From an uncultured Bacteroides sp. (GTDB lineage: Bacteria > Bacteroidota > Bacteroidia > Bacteroidales > Bacteroidaceae), in assembly GCA_905201685.1 (NCBI GenBank), contig CAJKOW010000001.1:1-64000 (forward strand): 64,000 nt of DNA, read 5' to 3'. This document shows, piece by piece, positions 26,505 to 34,293 of the stretch. Under the pieces are notes generated by a model that was given only the letters and a program-made list of their open reading frames with translations, searched no databases and had not been told where the DNA came from. How positions within the stretch are numbered: position 1 is the first letter of the stretch; the number at the start of each line of letters is the position of its first letter. A program made the position numbers and the translations under genes.

Positions 26505-26528
26505 GTTGACGAGTTAACGAGTTGACGA
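26505..26528. repeat. Three 8-bp direct repeats
   Basis: GTTGACGA, GTTAACGA and GTTGACGA stand head to tail in the gap between the threonine aldolase gene and the groEL terminator. A GTTGAC/GTCAAC hairpin lies further along near 26563-26582. Confidence 0.6.
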
Positions 26529-26623
26529 GGCGTTTGCAGTGAGCACTTCGGCCTTGTAAACTTGTTGACTGTAGCTTTGTCAACCAATAAGTTGAGCACT
26601 TGCGAAACTTAAATTATCTTCAT

Positions 26624-26665
26624 TAAAAAAGCCGCGGCATCTTCACAAGGCAAGACACCGCGGCT
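26624..26665 (-). terminator. Intrinsic terminator of the groESL operon
   Basis: On the minus strand AGCCGCGG and CCGCGGCT form a stem around a 20-nt loop, followed by a run of T, 37-78 bp after the groEL stop. Confidence 0.85.
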
Positions 26666-26701
26666 GCTTTTATACTAATTTAATCAGGGGAAATCGACCG
26701 A

Positions 26702-28336
26702 TTACATCATGCCGCCCATGCCACCCATACCGGCGTTCATCGGCATTTCGGGTTTGTCTTCCTTCTTCTCTACGATTACACATTCGGTAGTCAGGAACAT
26801 ACCGGCAATAGAAGCGGCATTCTCCAAAGCTACACGAGTAACCTTAGCCGGATCGACTACACCTGCGGCATGCAAGTTCTCGTAAACATCGGTACGTGCA
26901 TTGTAACCGAAGTCGCCTTTGCCTTCGCGAACCTTCTGAACAACGACAGCACCTTCCTTACCTGCATTGGCACAGATCTGACGGAGCGGTTCTTCGATGG
27001 CACGCTTGATGATGTGGATACCGGTTGTCTCGTCGGCATTGTCGCCTTCCAGACCTTCGAGTGAATCGAGGGCACGGATGTAAGCTACGCCACCACCCGG
27101 AACGATACCTTCTTCGATAGCGGCACGTGTGGCACGCAAGGCATCATCTACACGGTCTTTCTTTTCCTTCATCTCGACTTCGGAAGCGGCACCTACGTAG
27201 AGCACTGCCACACCACCTGACAACTTGGCCAGACGTTCCTGCAACTTCTCACGGTCGTAGTCGCTCTTGGTAGCGGCAATCTGAGCCTTGATCTGTTCGC
27301 AACGTTCCTTGATGTTTTCTTTAGCACCGGCACCGTTTACGATGGTTGTGTTATCCTTCGTAATGGTTACCTTCTCGGCGCTACCCAGCATTTCGATAGT
27401 AGCCTGTTCCAGTTTCAAGCCCTTCTCTTCGCTGATTACTACACCACCGGTCAGTACGGCAATATCTTCCAGCATTTCCTTACGACGGTCGCCGAAGCCC
27501 GGAGCCTTCACAGCACAGATCTTCAACTGGCTGCGCAGACGGTTAACAACCAACGTAGTCAGAGCCTCGCTGTCCACATCCTCGGCAATGACCAGCAACG
27601 GACGGCCGGTCTGTACGGCGGGTTCCAGAATAGGCAAGAAGTCTTTCAGGTTAGAAATCTTCTTATCATAGATCAGGATGTAAGGTTTCTCCATCTCACA
27701 TTCCATCTTTTCCGTATTCGTCACGAAGTAAGCTGACAGGTAGCCGCGGTCGAACTGCATACCTTCTACCACCCCGATCGTCGTATCCGTACCCTTGGCC
27801 TCTTCGATGGTGATGACACCGTCCTTCGAAACCTTACGCATGGCATCTGCAATCAGTTTACCGATAACCGGATCGTTGTTGGCAGAAACGGTACCTACCT
27901 GTTCAATCTTGTCGTAGTTGTCACCAACCATTTCGGCTTGTGACTTGATCGACTCAACCACCTTGGCAACGGCCTTGTCGATACCACGTTTGATGTCCAT
28001 CGGGCTTGCACCGGCAGTAACGTTCTTCAAGCCTTCGGCTACAATTGCCTGAGCCAGTACGGTAGCGGTTGTCGTACCGTCACCTGCATCGTCACCGGTC
28101 TTCGAAGCAACTTCCTTAACCAGCTGTGCACCGGTGTTCTGGTAAGCGTCGGCCAGTTCTACTTCCTTGGCTACCGTCACACCGTCCTTAGTGATGTGAG
28201 GAGCACCGAATTTCTTTTCGATAATCACGTTACGTCCTTTCGGGCCCAGTGTTACTTTCACGGCGTTAGCCAGTGTGTCGATACCCTTCTTCAGTTGGTC
28301 GCGGGCATCAATATTGAATAATATTTCTTTTGCCAT
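26702..28336 (-). CDS. groEL: Chaperonin GroEL (Cpn60)
   Basis: A 544-residue ATP-dependent folding chaperone, full length. N-terminal block KVTLGPKGRNVIIEKKFGAP with the ATP-binding DGTTTATVLAQAI, the intermediate-domain VVGEG-type motif EEGIVPGGGVAYIRA, and the C-terminal Gly-Met tail GMGGMGGMM are all present. It lies 41 bp downstream of groES in the usual order. The operon terminator follows. Confidence 0.98.
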   Translation of the reverse strand: MAKEILFNIDARDQLKKGIDTLANAVKVTLGPKGRNVIIEKKFGAPHITKDGVTVAKEVELADAYQNTGAQLVKEVASKTGDDAGDGTTTATVLAQAIVAEGLKNVTAGASPMDIKRGIDKAVAKVVESIKSQAEMVGDNYDKIEQVGTVSANNDPVIGKLIADAMRKVSKDGVITIEEAKGTDTTIGVVEGMQFDRGYLSAYFVTNTEKMECEMEKPYILIYDKKISNLKDFLPILEPAVQTGRPLLVIAEDVDSEALTTLVVNRLRSQLKICAVKAPGFGDRRKEMLEDIAVLTGGVVISEEKGLKLEQATIEMLGSAEKVTITKDNTTIVNGAGAKENIKERCEQIKAQIAATKSDYDREKLQERLAKLSGGVAVLYVGAASEVEMKEKKDRVDDALRATRAAIEEGIVPGGGVAYIRALDSLEGLEGDNADETTGIHIIKRAIEEPLRQICANAGKEGAVVVQKVREGKGDFGYNARTDVYENLHAAGVVDPAKVTRVALENAASIAGMFLTTECVIVEKKEDKPEMPMNAGMGGMGGMM

Positions 28337-28377
28337 AATTTCGTCTAATTAAAAATTGATAATTGAAAATTTATAAT

Positions 28378-28650
28378 TTATCCCAGAATGGCGAGTACAT
28401 CGCTCTGACGCATGATCAGATATTTAGTACCGTCGAGTTCTATTTCCGTACCGGCGTATTTACCGTAGAGTACGTGGTCACCAGCTTTCAGTACCATTTC
28501 TTCGTCCTTCGTACCGTTACCGGCTGCAATCACTTCGCCTCTCAAAGGTTTCTCTTTAGCTGTATCAGGAATGATGATACCACCGATTGTCTTCTCTTCT
28601 GCAGGTGCAGGGAGTATCAGAACTCTGTCTGCCAATGGTCTAATGTTCAT
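28378..28650 (-). CDS. groES: Co-chaperonin GroES (Cpn10)
   Basis: A 90-residue lid of the GroEL cage. The start MNIRPLADRVLILPAPAEEK, the mobile loop region KTIGGIIIPDTAKEKP, and GDHVLYGKYAGTEIELDG are conserved. It is the first gene of groESL. No CIRCE element (TTAGCACTC-N9-GAGTGCTAA) is seen upstream; another inverted repeat and a TTGGCACA box are (separate entries). Confidence 0.97.
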   Translation of the reverse strand: MNIRPLADRVLILPAPAEEKTIGGIIIPDTAKEKPLRGEVIAAGNGTKDEEMVLKAGDHVLYGKYAGTEIELDGTKYLIMRQSDVLAILG

Positions 28651-28724
28651 AGTTCTTTTTGTTTTTATATGTTATACTTATTTTTCTTGTTTCTGCCTGC
28701 TTTGATGCAAGCGAAAAAGGATAT

Positions 28725-28740
28725 ACGAAAAGTGTGCCAA
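28725..28740 (-). promoter_or_regulatory. TTGGCACA box upstream of groES (possible sigma-54-like or other heat-shock promoter element)
   Basis: On the minus strand TTGGCACACTTTTCGT lies 75-90 nt before groES. It resembles the -24 half of a sigma-54 promoter, but the -12 GC is not clean, so this is only a suggestion. No TAnnTTTG element is present here. Confidence 0.25.
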
Positions 28741-28753
28741 ACGGGCGGATGCA

Positions 28754-28782
28754 CAAATTGGCAGAAGCCGCCTGCCAATTTG
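28754..28782. promoter_or_regulatory. Perfect 11-bp inverted repeat upstream of groES (candidate operator)
   Basis: CAAATTGGCAG at 28754-28764 is repeated in reverse complement at 28772-28782 with a 7-nt spacer, about 105-130 nt before groES. The form is that of a dimeric-repressor site in the position where CIRCE or HAIR elements sit in other phyla. It could also be an RNA hairpin if transcription starts further upstream. Confidence 0.45.
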
Positions 28783-28855
28783 ACGTTATGTCGGACAGGC
28801 CTGTGCTATAATTACAGGCCAGCGCCGTCAAGCAAGACACTAAAATTACCTAACT

Positions 28856-28927
28856 GGGAAAAAAGAATTCCCTAAGTAGGGAAAAAGAATTCCCTGACTA
28901 CGGAAGCGAACTTCCATGGTCAGGGAA
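28856..28927. repeat. Array of 23-bp hairpin units
   Basis: Units start at 28856, 28879 and 28902, with a partial copy at 28923. The first core GGGAAAAAAGAATTCCC is a hairpin with GGGAA/TTCCC arms. The array lies between the groES upstream region and the downstream end of the small membrane-protein gene. Confidence 0.75.
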
Positions 28928-28977
28928 TCAAGTCAATATAAGGTTCCTATCGTTTTTTACGACGCCATCTTCATCCG

Positions 28978-29112
28978 TCAGATGCTCCAGAAAGCTTTAG
29001 TCGAACTGACCATGGAGCTTCCCATATACAAAAGAAACAGAATTGCCACAATAACCATCACCACACCAATCAATAGATTGTGCCTGTTCTCGTTCAACTG
29101 AATGGAAACCAT
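28978..29112 (-). CDS. 44-residue single-span membrane protein
   Basis: A very short gene supported by three independent signals: an ATG at 29112, a strong AAGGAGG ribosome-binding site 6-7 nt in front, and a consensus -7 promoter at 29141-29148. The product starts MVSIQLNENRHN, has one hydrophobic span (LLIGVVMVIVAILFLLYMG) and ends in a short Ser/Lys tail, so it is predicted to be an inner-membrane protein with a small soluble N-terminus. I do not recognise a family. A longer frame upstream is ignored because it would overlap the promoter. Confidence 0.65.
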   Translation of the reverse strand: MVSIQLNENRHNLLIGVVMVIVAILFLLYMGSSMVSSTKAFWSI

Positions 29113-29140
29113 AATAACCTCCTTTTTTATAAGTCCGACG

Positions 29141-29148
29141 CAAAGGTA
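29141..29148 (-). promoter_or_regulatory. Promoter -7 element of the 44-residue membrane protein gene
   Basis: TACCTTTG on the minus strand matches TAnnTTTG 29 nt before the ATG at 29112. Confidence 0.6.
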
Positions 29149-29267
29149 ACCTGCATTGGTTACATTCTCTTTGCAACAATATGACAATATAGCGAAAGTG
29201 ACAGTAAAAAGTCCGATTTGCTTGAACTTTTCCACCCAAAGCTCTCCTATACCCCACAAATATACGA

Positions 29268-29294
29268 AAAAAGGAGCAGAAAATGCTCCTTTTT
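29268..29294 (-). terminator. Intrinsic terminator after hisS
   Basis: AAAAAGGAGCA pairs with TGCTCCTTTTT around a 5-nt loop. The U-rich tail exists on both strands, so it can work in either direction. Confidence 0.85.
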
Positions 29295-29314
29295 AATAGT
29301 ATTTTATCTTTTAT

Positions 29315-30679
29315 TTATTTGCTCAGCTCTGCCACCAGTTCATCGGGAGTCACTAACCGCTGTTCGCCGGTCTCCATATTTTTCAGGGTCACTTTGCCTT
29401 CGTTCATCTCGTTCTCGCCCACCAGCGCTACGAACGGAATACCTTTGGCGTTGGCGTAGCTCATCTGTTTTTTCATCTTGCAGCAATCCGGGAATATCTC
29501 GGCACGAATGCCTGCACCGCGTACCCAGGCCAGTACTTGCATGGCAAAGGCTGCTTCCTTCTCGCCAAAGTTGATGAAGAGCAGCTGGGTACCGTTCACG
29601 GCTTCCTTCGGATAAAGATCCAGCTGATTGAGCACGTCGAAGATGCGGTCGGCACCGAACGAGATGCCCACACCGCTCACACCTGCCATGCCGAAGACGC
29701 CTGTCAGGTTGTCATAGCGTCCGCCGCCGGTGATGCTGCCTATCTGAACGTCCAGTGCCTTCACCTCGAAGATGGCACCCGTATAGTAGTTCAGTCCGCG
29801 TGCCAGGGTCAGGTCAAGCTCTAATTCGTTCTTCAGTCCCAGTCCCTTCAGGGTCGAAAGGATGAATTCGCTCTCTTCCACTCCCTTCAGTCCGGTTTCG
29901 CTGGCGGCCAGTACCTGCTTCAGCGTGGCCAGTTTCTCTTCGTTCGACCCGCTCAGCAGGATGATAGGTTGCAGCTTGGCGATGGCTTCGTCGCCGATGC
30001 CTTTTTCGCGCAGTTCGGCGTTCACGTTGTCCAGCCCTATTTTGTCCAACTTGTCAATGGCTACGGTAATATCCACTATCTTGTCTGCCTCGCCGATGAT
30101 TTCGGCAATACCGGTCAGAATCTTGCGGTTGTTGATTTTGATGCACACCCGTATGCCGAAACGGCTGAACACCGTGTCAACAATCTGCATCAGTTCCACT
30201 TCGTTCAGCAACGAATCACTGCCCACCACGTCGGCATCGCACTGATAGAACTCGCGGTAACGTCCTTTCTGCGGACGGTCGGCACGCCATACGGGTTGAA
30301 TCTGATAGCGTTTGAAAGGGAAAGTAATTTCGTCACGATGCATCACCACGTAGCGTGCAAAAGGCACCGTCAGGTCGTAGCGCAAGCCTTTCTCGCAGAA
30401 TTTGCAGGCCAGCTTGGCGGCGTTGCGGCTCAGCAGTTCGTCATCGGTCAGGCCAGAGAAGTAGTCGCCCGAGTTCTGTATCTTGAACAGGAGCTTGTCG
30501 CCTTCCTCGCCATACTTGCCCATCAGCGTGGAAAGCATCTCCATGGCGGGTGTTTCTATCTGCTGGAAGCCATAGAGGTGATACACGTCGCGGATGGTGT
30601 TGAATATATAGTTGCGTTTCGCCATTTCTACCGGCGAAAAGTCACGGGTTCCTTTCGGAATACAAGGTTTTGCTGCCAT
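29315..30679 (-). CDS. hisS: Histidyl-tRNA synthetase
   Basis: A class II aminoacyl-tRNA synthetase, 454 residues, which charges tRNA-His. The opening KPCIPKGTRDFSP, motif 2 FKRYQIQPVWRADRPQKGRYREFYQCDAD, and the two histidine motifs LARGLNYYTGAIFEV and GGGRYDNL are intact, as is motif 3 GVGISFGADRIFDVL. The C-terminal anticodon-binding domain spans about residues 350-454. It has its own promoter at 30711 and a terminator. Confidence 0.97.
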   Translation of the reverse strand: MAAKPCIPKGTRDFSPVEMAKRNYIFNTIRDVYHLYGFQQIETPAMEMLSTLMGKYGEEGDKLLFKIQNSGDYFSGLTDDELLSRNAAKLACKFCEKGLRYDLTVPFARYVVMHRDEITFPFKRYQIQPVWRADRPQKGRYREFYQCDADVVGSDSLLNEVELMQIVDTVFSRFGIRVCIKINNRKILTGIAEIIGEADKIVDITVAIDKLDKIGLDNVNAELREKGIGDEAIAKLQPIILLSGSNEEKLATLKQVLAASETGLKGVEESEFILSTLKGLGLKNELELDLTLARGLNYYTGAIFEVKALDVQIGSITGGGRYDNLTGVFGMAGVSGVGISFGADRIFDVLNQLDLYPKEAVNGTQLLFINFGEKEAAFAMQVLAWVRGAGIRAEIFPDCCKMKKQMSYANAKGIPFVALVGENEMNEGKVTLKNMETGEQRLVTPDELVAELSK

Positions 30680-30710
30680 ATTCGTATCAGTTACATTTAT
30701 AATCGGACGG

Positions 30711-30718
30711 CAAAGTTA
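30711..30718 (-). promoter_or_regulatory. Promoter -7 element of hisS
   Basis: TAACTTTG on the minus strand matches TAnnTTTG 32 nt before the hisS ATG. Confidence 0.65.
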
Positions 30719-30880
30719 CAGTATTTTATCCGGAAAATCGGCATCTGCGGGCTAAATATTCCAACGGCTGTCAGCCAATCGGGCAAAATACTCCGTTCCA
30801 TGCTTTCACAGGAATTACACCAGGGAACTGCAGGAGAAGAACATACCCACGCCCCATAAAGGTACAGACACATCTGAAAG

Positions 30881-31291
30881 TCATCCAATAATGTAACTGC
30901 TTAGGATCTCTACAAACCGATCCAACGGTAATTTCAGGAGGCTTCCTTGGGGAATATTTAGCTCTAACAAGCCGTTTGATATTGTGGCAAACATCCTGTT
31001 TTCACTAAGTAAACAAACCTCATTACTGTCTTTTTGCCTTATTGTTATCCGATCCTCGGCAGCCGCGTGAACATGTTTGGCCTGAAGATGTTCCTTGGCA
31101 GCATGGAGTGCCTCAACAAAATCGTTTAAGGATACCATGATTTTCCGGTCAGAAGTTGGATATATCTGTATTTCCAGATAACCATGTTCTTGATTTATTT
31201 CAGCGAACAACAACTTATGATAAACTTCTGCAACCAGATATTCCCTATCAGATGGACTTGCTATCCATATTTCATATTCATTTTTATACAT
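30881..31291 (-). CDS. Conserved-looking hypothetical protein
   Basis: A 136-residue soluble protein of unknown function, starting MYKNEYEIWIASPSDREYLV. It has a mixed alpha/beta pattern with a probable amphipathic helix (FVEALHAAKEHLQAKHVHAA) and no Cys-based motif or signal peptide. Two upstream in-frame starts would extend it, but a TAAGTTTG promoter element at 31316-31323 lies only 25 nt before the chosen ATG and would fall within the longer forms. It is monocistronic, next to hisS, at the edge of the AT-rich island. Confidence 0.65.
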   Translation of the reverse strand: MYKNEYEIWIASPSDREYLVAEVYHKLLFAEINQEHGYLEIQIYPTSDRKIMVSLNDFVEALHAAKEHLQAKHVHAAAEDRITIRQKDSNEVCLLSENRMFATISNGLLELNIPQGSLLKLPLDRFVEILSSYIIG

Positions 31292-31315
31292 ATTATTAAA
31301 CTCTAAAACGAACAA

Positions 31316-31323
31316 CAAACTTA
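31316..31323 (-). promoter_or_regulatory. Promoter -7 element of the 136-residue hypothetical gene
   Basis: TAAGTTTG on the minus strand matches TAnnTTTG; it settles the start at 31291. Confidence 0.55.
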
Positions 31324-31392
31324 CTTTCATCCACCTCAAACGTTCCCCTATGCAGGTAGTGTCCACATACATATACAACCAGCAACCGAATG

Positions 31393-31590
31393 ATCAATCT
31401 GTGATAATCTGAGTAATCCGTGATGCATTTTTCAGCATTTCCCAAGTGAAGTTTCACCGTAACGCCCTGAAGATAAACCGTTTGTGGTGAAGGATAGATA
31501 CGCGGACTACGCGAATGAAGGCGGACGAACGCGGATTTATCCATTTTTTTCGGCTTTCCACTGAATCAAGGTGAAACTTTATCTTTCACC
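31393..31590. repeat. Mixed intergenic repeat words, including a GGTGAAA/TTTCACC hairpin
   Basis: Degenerate AATCTGTGA/AATCTGAGT/AATCCGTGA words (31395-31424), a run of CGCGGA/CGCGAA words (31500-31540) and a GGTGAAA hairpin (31570-31590) fill this stretch. No gene is supported between 31292 and 32078. Confidence 0.5.
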
Positions 31591-31791
31591 ATATTCTACT
31601 GATTTTCAGGCCCAAAATTACCGGTGAAAGCGTGAAGGCAATTCCCTGCATTCTGTTTTTATACGTGTATATCCACACAGTCAGAGGCGTCTGCGTATCC
31701 ATCTTTCACCCACTAAAGTCCTGCATGGCGGACGTAACTACCAACTTTGGCCACGCAACATCGGTAATCAGCCGGCGTGATTTGAACAAAA

Positions 31792-31950
31792 TGCCGACGG
31801 GTTTTGCCTGAAAAGTCCACGAGTTTTACACACAAATGCCTCGGGTTTTACTTGCAATTGCCACGGGTTTTGCCTGCAACTCCCACGAGTATTGCTTGCA
31901 TGGCTCGCGAGCCGTGCAAGTGTTTCTCGCGAGCCGTGCAAGTGTGGCTC
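31792..31950. repeat. Array of about seven degenerate 20-24-bp units
   Basis: A unit with consensus CCACGGGTTTTGCCTGCAA recurs with drift from 31792, changing near 31904 into two nearly identical copies of CTCGCGAGCCGTGCAAGTG. The TCGCGAG part of the later copies is a palindrome. It lies in the gene-free gap before the AT-rich island. Confidence 0.7.
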
Positions 31951-32078
31951 ACAGACTTATTCCACCTTAAGCGGAGCAATAAATTTCAAATTCTGATTAA
32001 CATGAATATCGATAATATATATCAGATTTCTCATATCTCACCCGATAAATTAAAAATTCATCATCAGCTATCTCTACC

Positions 32079-32492
32079 TCAAAAACTCCCCAGAAATCTG
32101 CCAAACAAACGCTGAATCCAACTTTTCTTCTTTTTAGATACCAACTTCCCTTGCAGCTGTGGCACGTATTCTTCCACAGTTTTTCCCATTAGCCGCCGAC
32201 CTCCCTTTGGGTTTTCAAAAGCTACACGATTCAAGTATTGCTTAAGCTGACTACTCAGAAGCATATCTTTACCAAATTCGGCAACTCCGACAACATTAAC
32301 AAGTTCTTTTGCCAACCTTTTCTTTTCTAATTCTTGCTCTAAATATTGCAGTTCCGCCTCACACATCGGACATGTCCCCATACAATCACCTTGATGATCA
32401 CATTTTGCAGGAATATATTCAATACCATTGGCATCGGCAATTTTCAGCCTGACTTCTTTTAATATATTACAAATCAACTTTCCTCCTTCCAT
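32079..32492 (-). CDS. Small protein with four-cysteine knuckle, partner of the radical-SAM enzyme
   Basis: A 137-residue protein with a helical N-terminus (LICNILKEVRLKIADANGIEYIPAK) and the compact motif CDHQGDCMGTCPMCEAE (Cys at spacing 5, 3, 2), which looks able to bind zinc or an Fe-S cluster. A charged coiled helix follows (LQYLEQELEKKRLAKELV), then a basic tail ending KKKKSWIQRLFGRFLGSF that could contact membrane or nucleic acid. It starts 6 bp after the radical-SAM stop, so the two are almost certainly co-translated. I recall similar C-H-G-C-GTCP-C proteins in Bacteroides but know no function for them. Confidence 0.75.
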   Translation of the reverse strand: MEGGKLICNILKEVRLKIADANGIEYIPAKCDHQGDCMGTCPMCEAELQYLEQELEKKRLAKELVNVVGVAEFGKDMLLSSQLKQYLNRVAFENPKGGRRLMGKTVEEYVPQLQGKLVSKKKKSWIQRLFGRFLGSF

Positions 32493-32498
32493 AGTATT

Positions 32499-33104
32499 CT
32501 ACTTAATATAAGTAAAACGGTCAACACGTGATATACCTAAAGACTTTAATATAGCCAAACTATTCTCTATATCTGCCACCCCATTGAAATCAGGAATGGA
32601 AGGAACACGTATTACCATCTTGTCGGCCAAGCCCTGCCCTACCATCCATTCAAGATTCTCAATCACATTTTCATTTCCTTTACCCGTATATTGCTCATAG
32701 ATATTTGCGTTCATATCTTTGATATCAATAAAATATTCGTCTATTACAGAAATGATTTCTTCTACCTTATTTCGTGGCACATTGAGCGATGTTTCTAAAT
32801 TCAACTGCCAGTCAGCCTCACAAACCTCTTTAAACTCCCGTATAAACGAACTATAAAGCAGCGGTTCGCCTCCACCAAAGGTAATCCCGCCTCCAGTAGC
32901 TTTAAAATAAAGGTCATCTATTTTCACAGCCTCATAAAGACTCATGCAAGTGAACTCCGAAGCATCCCCCATAAAATCTATTGCATTCGGATTAAGGCAA
33001 TATCGGCAATGCAACATGCAGCCTTGAAAAGCGACTAACGTTGTAATGCCTTTCCCGTCCGATAAGCGGTGCCTGCTGATATTGGCTATTTTAGCTTTTT
33101 CCAT
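32499..33104 (-). CDS. Small radical-SAM enzyme (activase-like, 4Fe-4S)
   Basis: A 201-residue radical S-adenosylmethionine protein. The cluster motif CMLHCRYC (Cys29, Cys33, Cys36) and the SAM-binding GGGITFGGGEP (residues 71-81) are intact, followed by LETSLNVPRNKVEEII and YFIDIKDMN, the strand wording of the PflA/NrdG activase branch. It is much shorter than sulfatase-maturing enzymes and lacks a SPASM or other extra cluster domain. No glycyl-radical enzyme is present in the window, so its target is unknown; the adjacent Cys-rich and acidic proteins are the obvious partners (inference). Confidence 0.88.
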   Translation of the reverse strand: MEKAKIANISRHRLSDGKGITTLVAFQGCMLHCRYCLNPNAIDFMGDASEFTCMSLYEAVKIDDLYFKATGGGITFGGGEPLLYSSFIREFKEVCEADWQLNLETSLNVPRNKVEEIISVIDEYFIDIKDMNANIYEQYTGKGNENVIENLEWMVGQGLADKMVIRVPSIPDFNGVADIENSLAILKSLGISRVDRFTYIK

Positions 33105-33132
33105 TAGAACCTATTTAAGGCATTAAAATTGC

Positions 33133-33498
33133 TTAGATTTCCGAACATTGTTGATCTATATCCAAATTATCATTATAATAAAGACTATCATCTGTGTTTC
33201 TCCAATCAATAAAGTCATTCTTTTCAGTACAATTTTTCTCCATTATATTATCTCCTGAATTTTCCACCATATCCCCTACGTCAACTGAATCGACAGCAAA
33301 TACTTCATGTATTTCAAAATCTTCATCTACCCTATCAAATTGCATCCTTAGCAAATCTTGTTCGACTACCTCTTCTACGTTATTATACCCTGCAAGTGCA
33401 TCATGCACATCTTCTTGTTTATCAATAGAAGTTTGATTAATAATCTCATGCATTGCTATTTCATCATCCATACCCATAGTTAATTTCTCTTTTTCCAT
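33133..33498 (-). CDS. Acidic 121-residue protein of unknown function
   Basis: The start MEKEKLTMGMDDE is chosen because an AGGAGAT ribosome-binding site lies about 8 nt before it and a consensus promoter element lies at 33538-33545. The product is extremely acidic throughout (for example VEEVVEQDLLRMQFDRVDED), with two cysteines near the end (KNCTEK and QQCSEI) and no predicted signal or membrane span. It looks partly disordered. It is encoded 28 bp before the radical-SAM gene, the usual place for a substrate or precursor, but no core-peptide motif is evident. A regulatory or antitoxin-like role is equally possible. Confidence 0.6.
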   Translation of the reverse strand: MEKEKLTMGMDDEIAMHEIINQTSIDKQEDVHDALAGYNNVEEVVEQDLLRMQFDRVDEDFEIHEVFAVDSVDVGDMVENSGDNIMEKNCTEKNDFIDWRNTDDSLYYNDNLDIDQQCSEI

Positions 33499-33537
33499 TT
33501 TTATATCTCCTATTTTCATTAATACAATTAGATCTCC

Positions 33538-33545
33538 CAAAATTA
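33538..33545 (-). promoter_or_regulatory. Promoter -7 element of the acidic protein / radical-SAM / Cys-knuckle operon
   Basis: TAATTTTG on the minus strand matches TAnnTTTG, 40 nt before the ATG at 33498. It suggests that the three downstream genes form their own transcript. Confidence 0.5.
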
Positions 33546-33664
33546 GATTTTCATTTGCTTTTTAGCTTCCTAATCTTATATTTAGCTATTATTTCCACTT
33601 TAGTTTATTCTTAAATCTACTCTCTGAATACTCCCCCAATTATAGCGACTCCATTTTTTATTTT

Positions 33665-34282
33665 TCACGACAATACTGATGTTATTTTCCAAATATGTTT
33701 ACTAAAATATTGATTATAACCTATCTTTTTAAGCGTTATCGATTTACTATTTTCAAGCTCTTCCAACGTATATTTACCTAAAGTTGAATTATGCAAAAAT
33801 ATTGTCTCTCCTTCTAACGTTTGTATGATAACACCATTCTTTTTTTTATCAAGAAGTTTTCCTATACAAATTGTTCCTAACGGAATAGTTCTATCTTCAA
33901 TTTCCATTTGTTGTTTTTCTTTCTTTATAGGTATAGCACTTAGATACAATAATGACCTTTCAGTGTTAACAAATGATAAATACAATTCTTTCATCTCCTG
34001 AGGTTGCAATCCCAATCTTAAAGCCTTCTTCTGTTGACGAACATTCATAAATGCTTCACGTTTACCAAGTTTAAAAATCAGCATCTTTCTATCATTTTTA
34101 TATACATATTTGACCTTTACAGGACAATCTATGTCCATTTTTTCATCAATAATAGAGAAAGAAACATCATTAATTCCAACAAGTCTATCTTTATAAGAAC
34201 CTATCTCATCATACTTACAAGAAACAACTGTTGAACCATCAATACGCTCAATACCCCATTTGCCCATCTGAGAAAATTTCAC
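33665..34282 (-). CDS. WG-repeat plus S1-like domain protein, probable frameshifted continuation of the upstream gene
   Basis: About 205 residues from a weak GTG start. It opens in the middle of a WG-type repeat (GKWGIERIDGSTVVSCKYDE) and ends with an OB/S1-like stretch: LGTICIGKLLDKKKNGVIIQ followed by ETIFLHNSTLG, which resembles cold-shock or S1 nucleic-acid-binding strands. The preceding gene ends 11 bp upstream in the same kind of repeat. Reading back in this frame through the AAAAAA run at 34298-34303 gives LNNDFVKFSQMGKWG, which continues the upstream protein naturally. It is therefore most likely the C-terminus of one protein of about 1,030 residues, reached by frameshift or separated by an indel. 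Confidence 0.6.
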   Translation of the reverse strand: MKFSQMGKWGIERIDGSTVVSCKYDEIGSYKDRLVGINDVSFSIIDEKMDIDCPVKVKYVYKNDRKMLIFKLGKREAFMNVRQQKKALRLGLQPQEMKELYLSFVNTERSLLYLSAIPIKKEKQQMEIEDRTIPLGTICIGKLLDKKKNGVIIQTLEGETIFLHNSTLGKYTLEELENSKSITLKKIGYNQYFSKHIWKITSVLS

Positions 34283-34293
34283 AAAGTCATTAT

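Noticed and set aside
28651..28860. CIRCE operator upstream of groESL
   Set aside because: The TTAGCACTC-N9-GAGTGCTAA sequence is absent; only an unrelated inverted repeat is present.
32499..33104. Pyruvate formate-lyase activase or sulfatase maturase
   Set aside because: No glycyl-radical enzyme is nearby, and the protein is half the size of sulfatase maturases and lacks their extra cluster cysteines.
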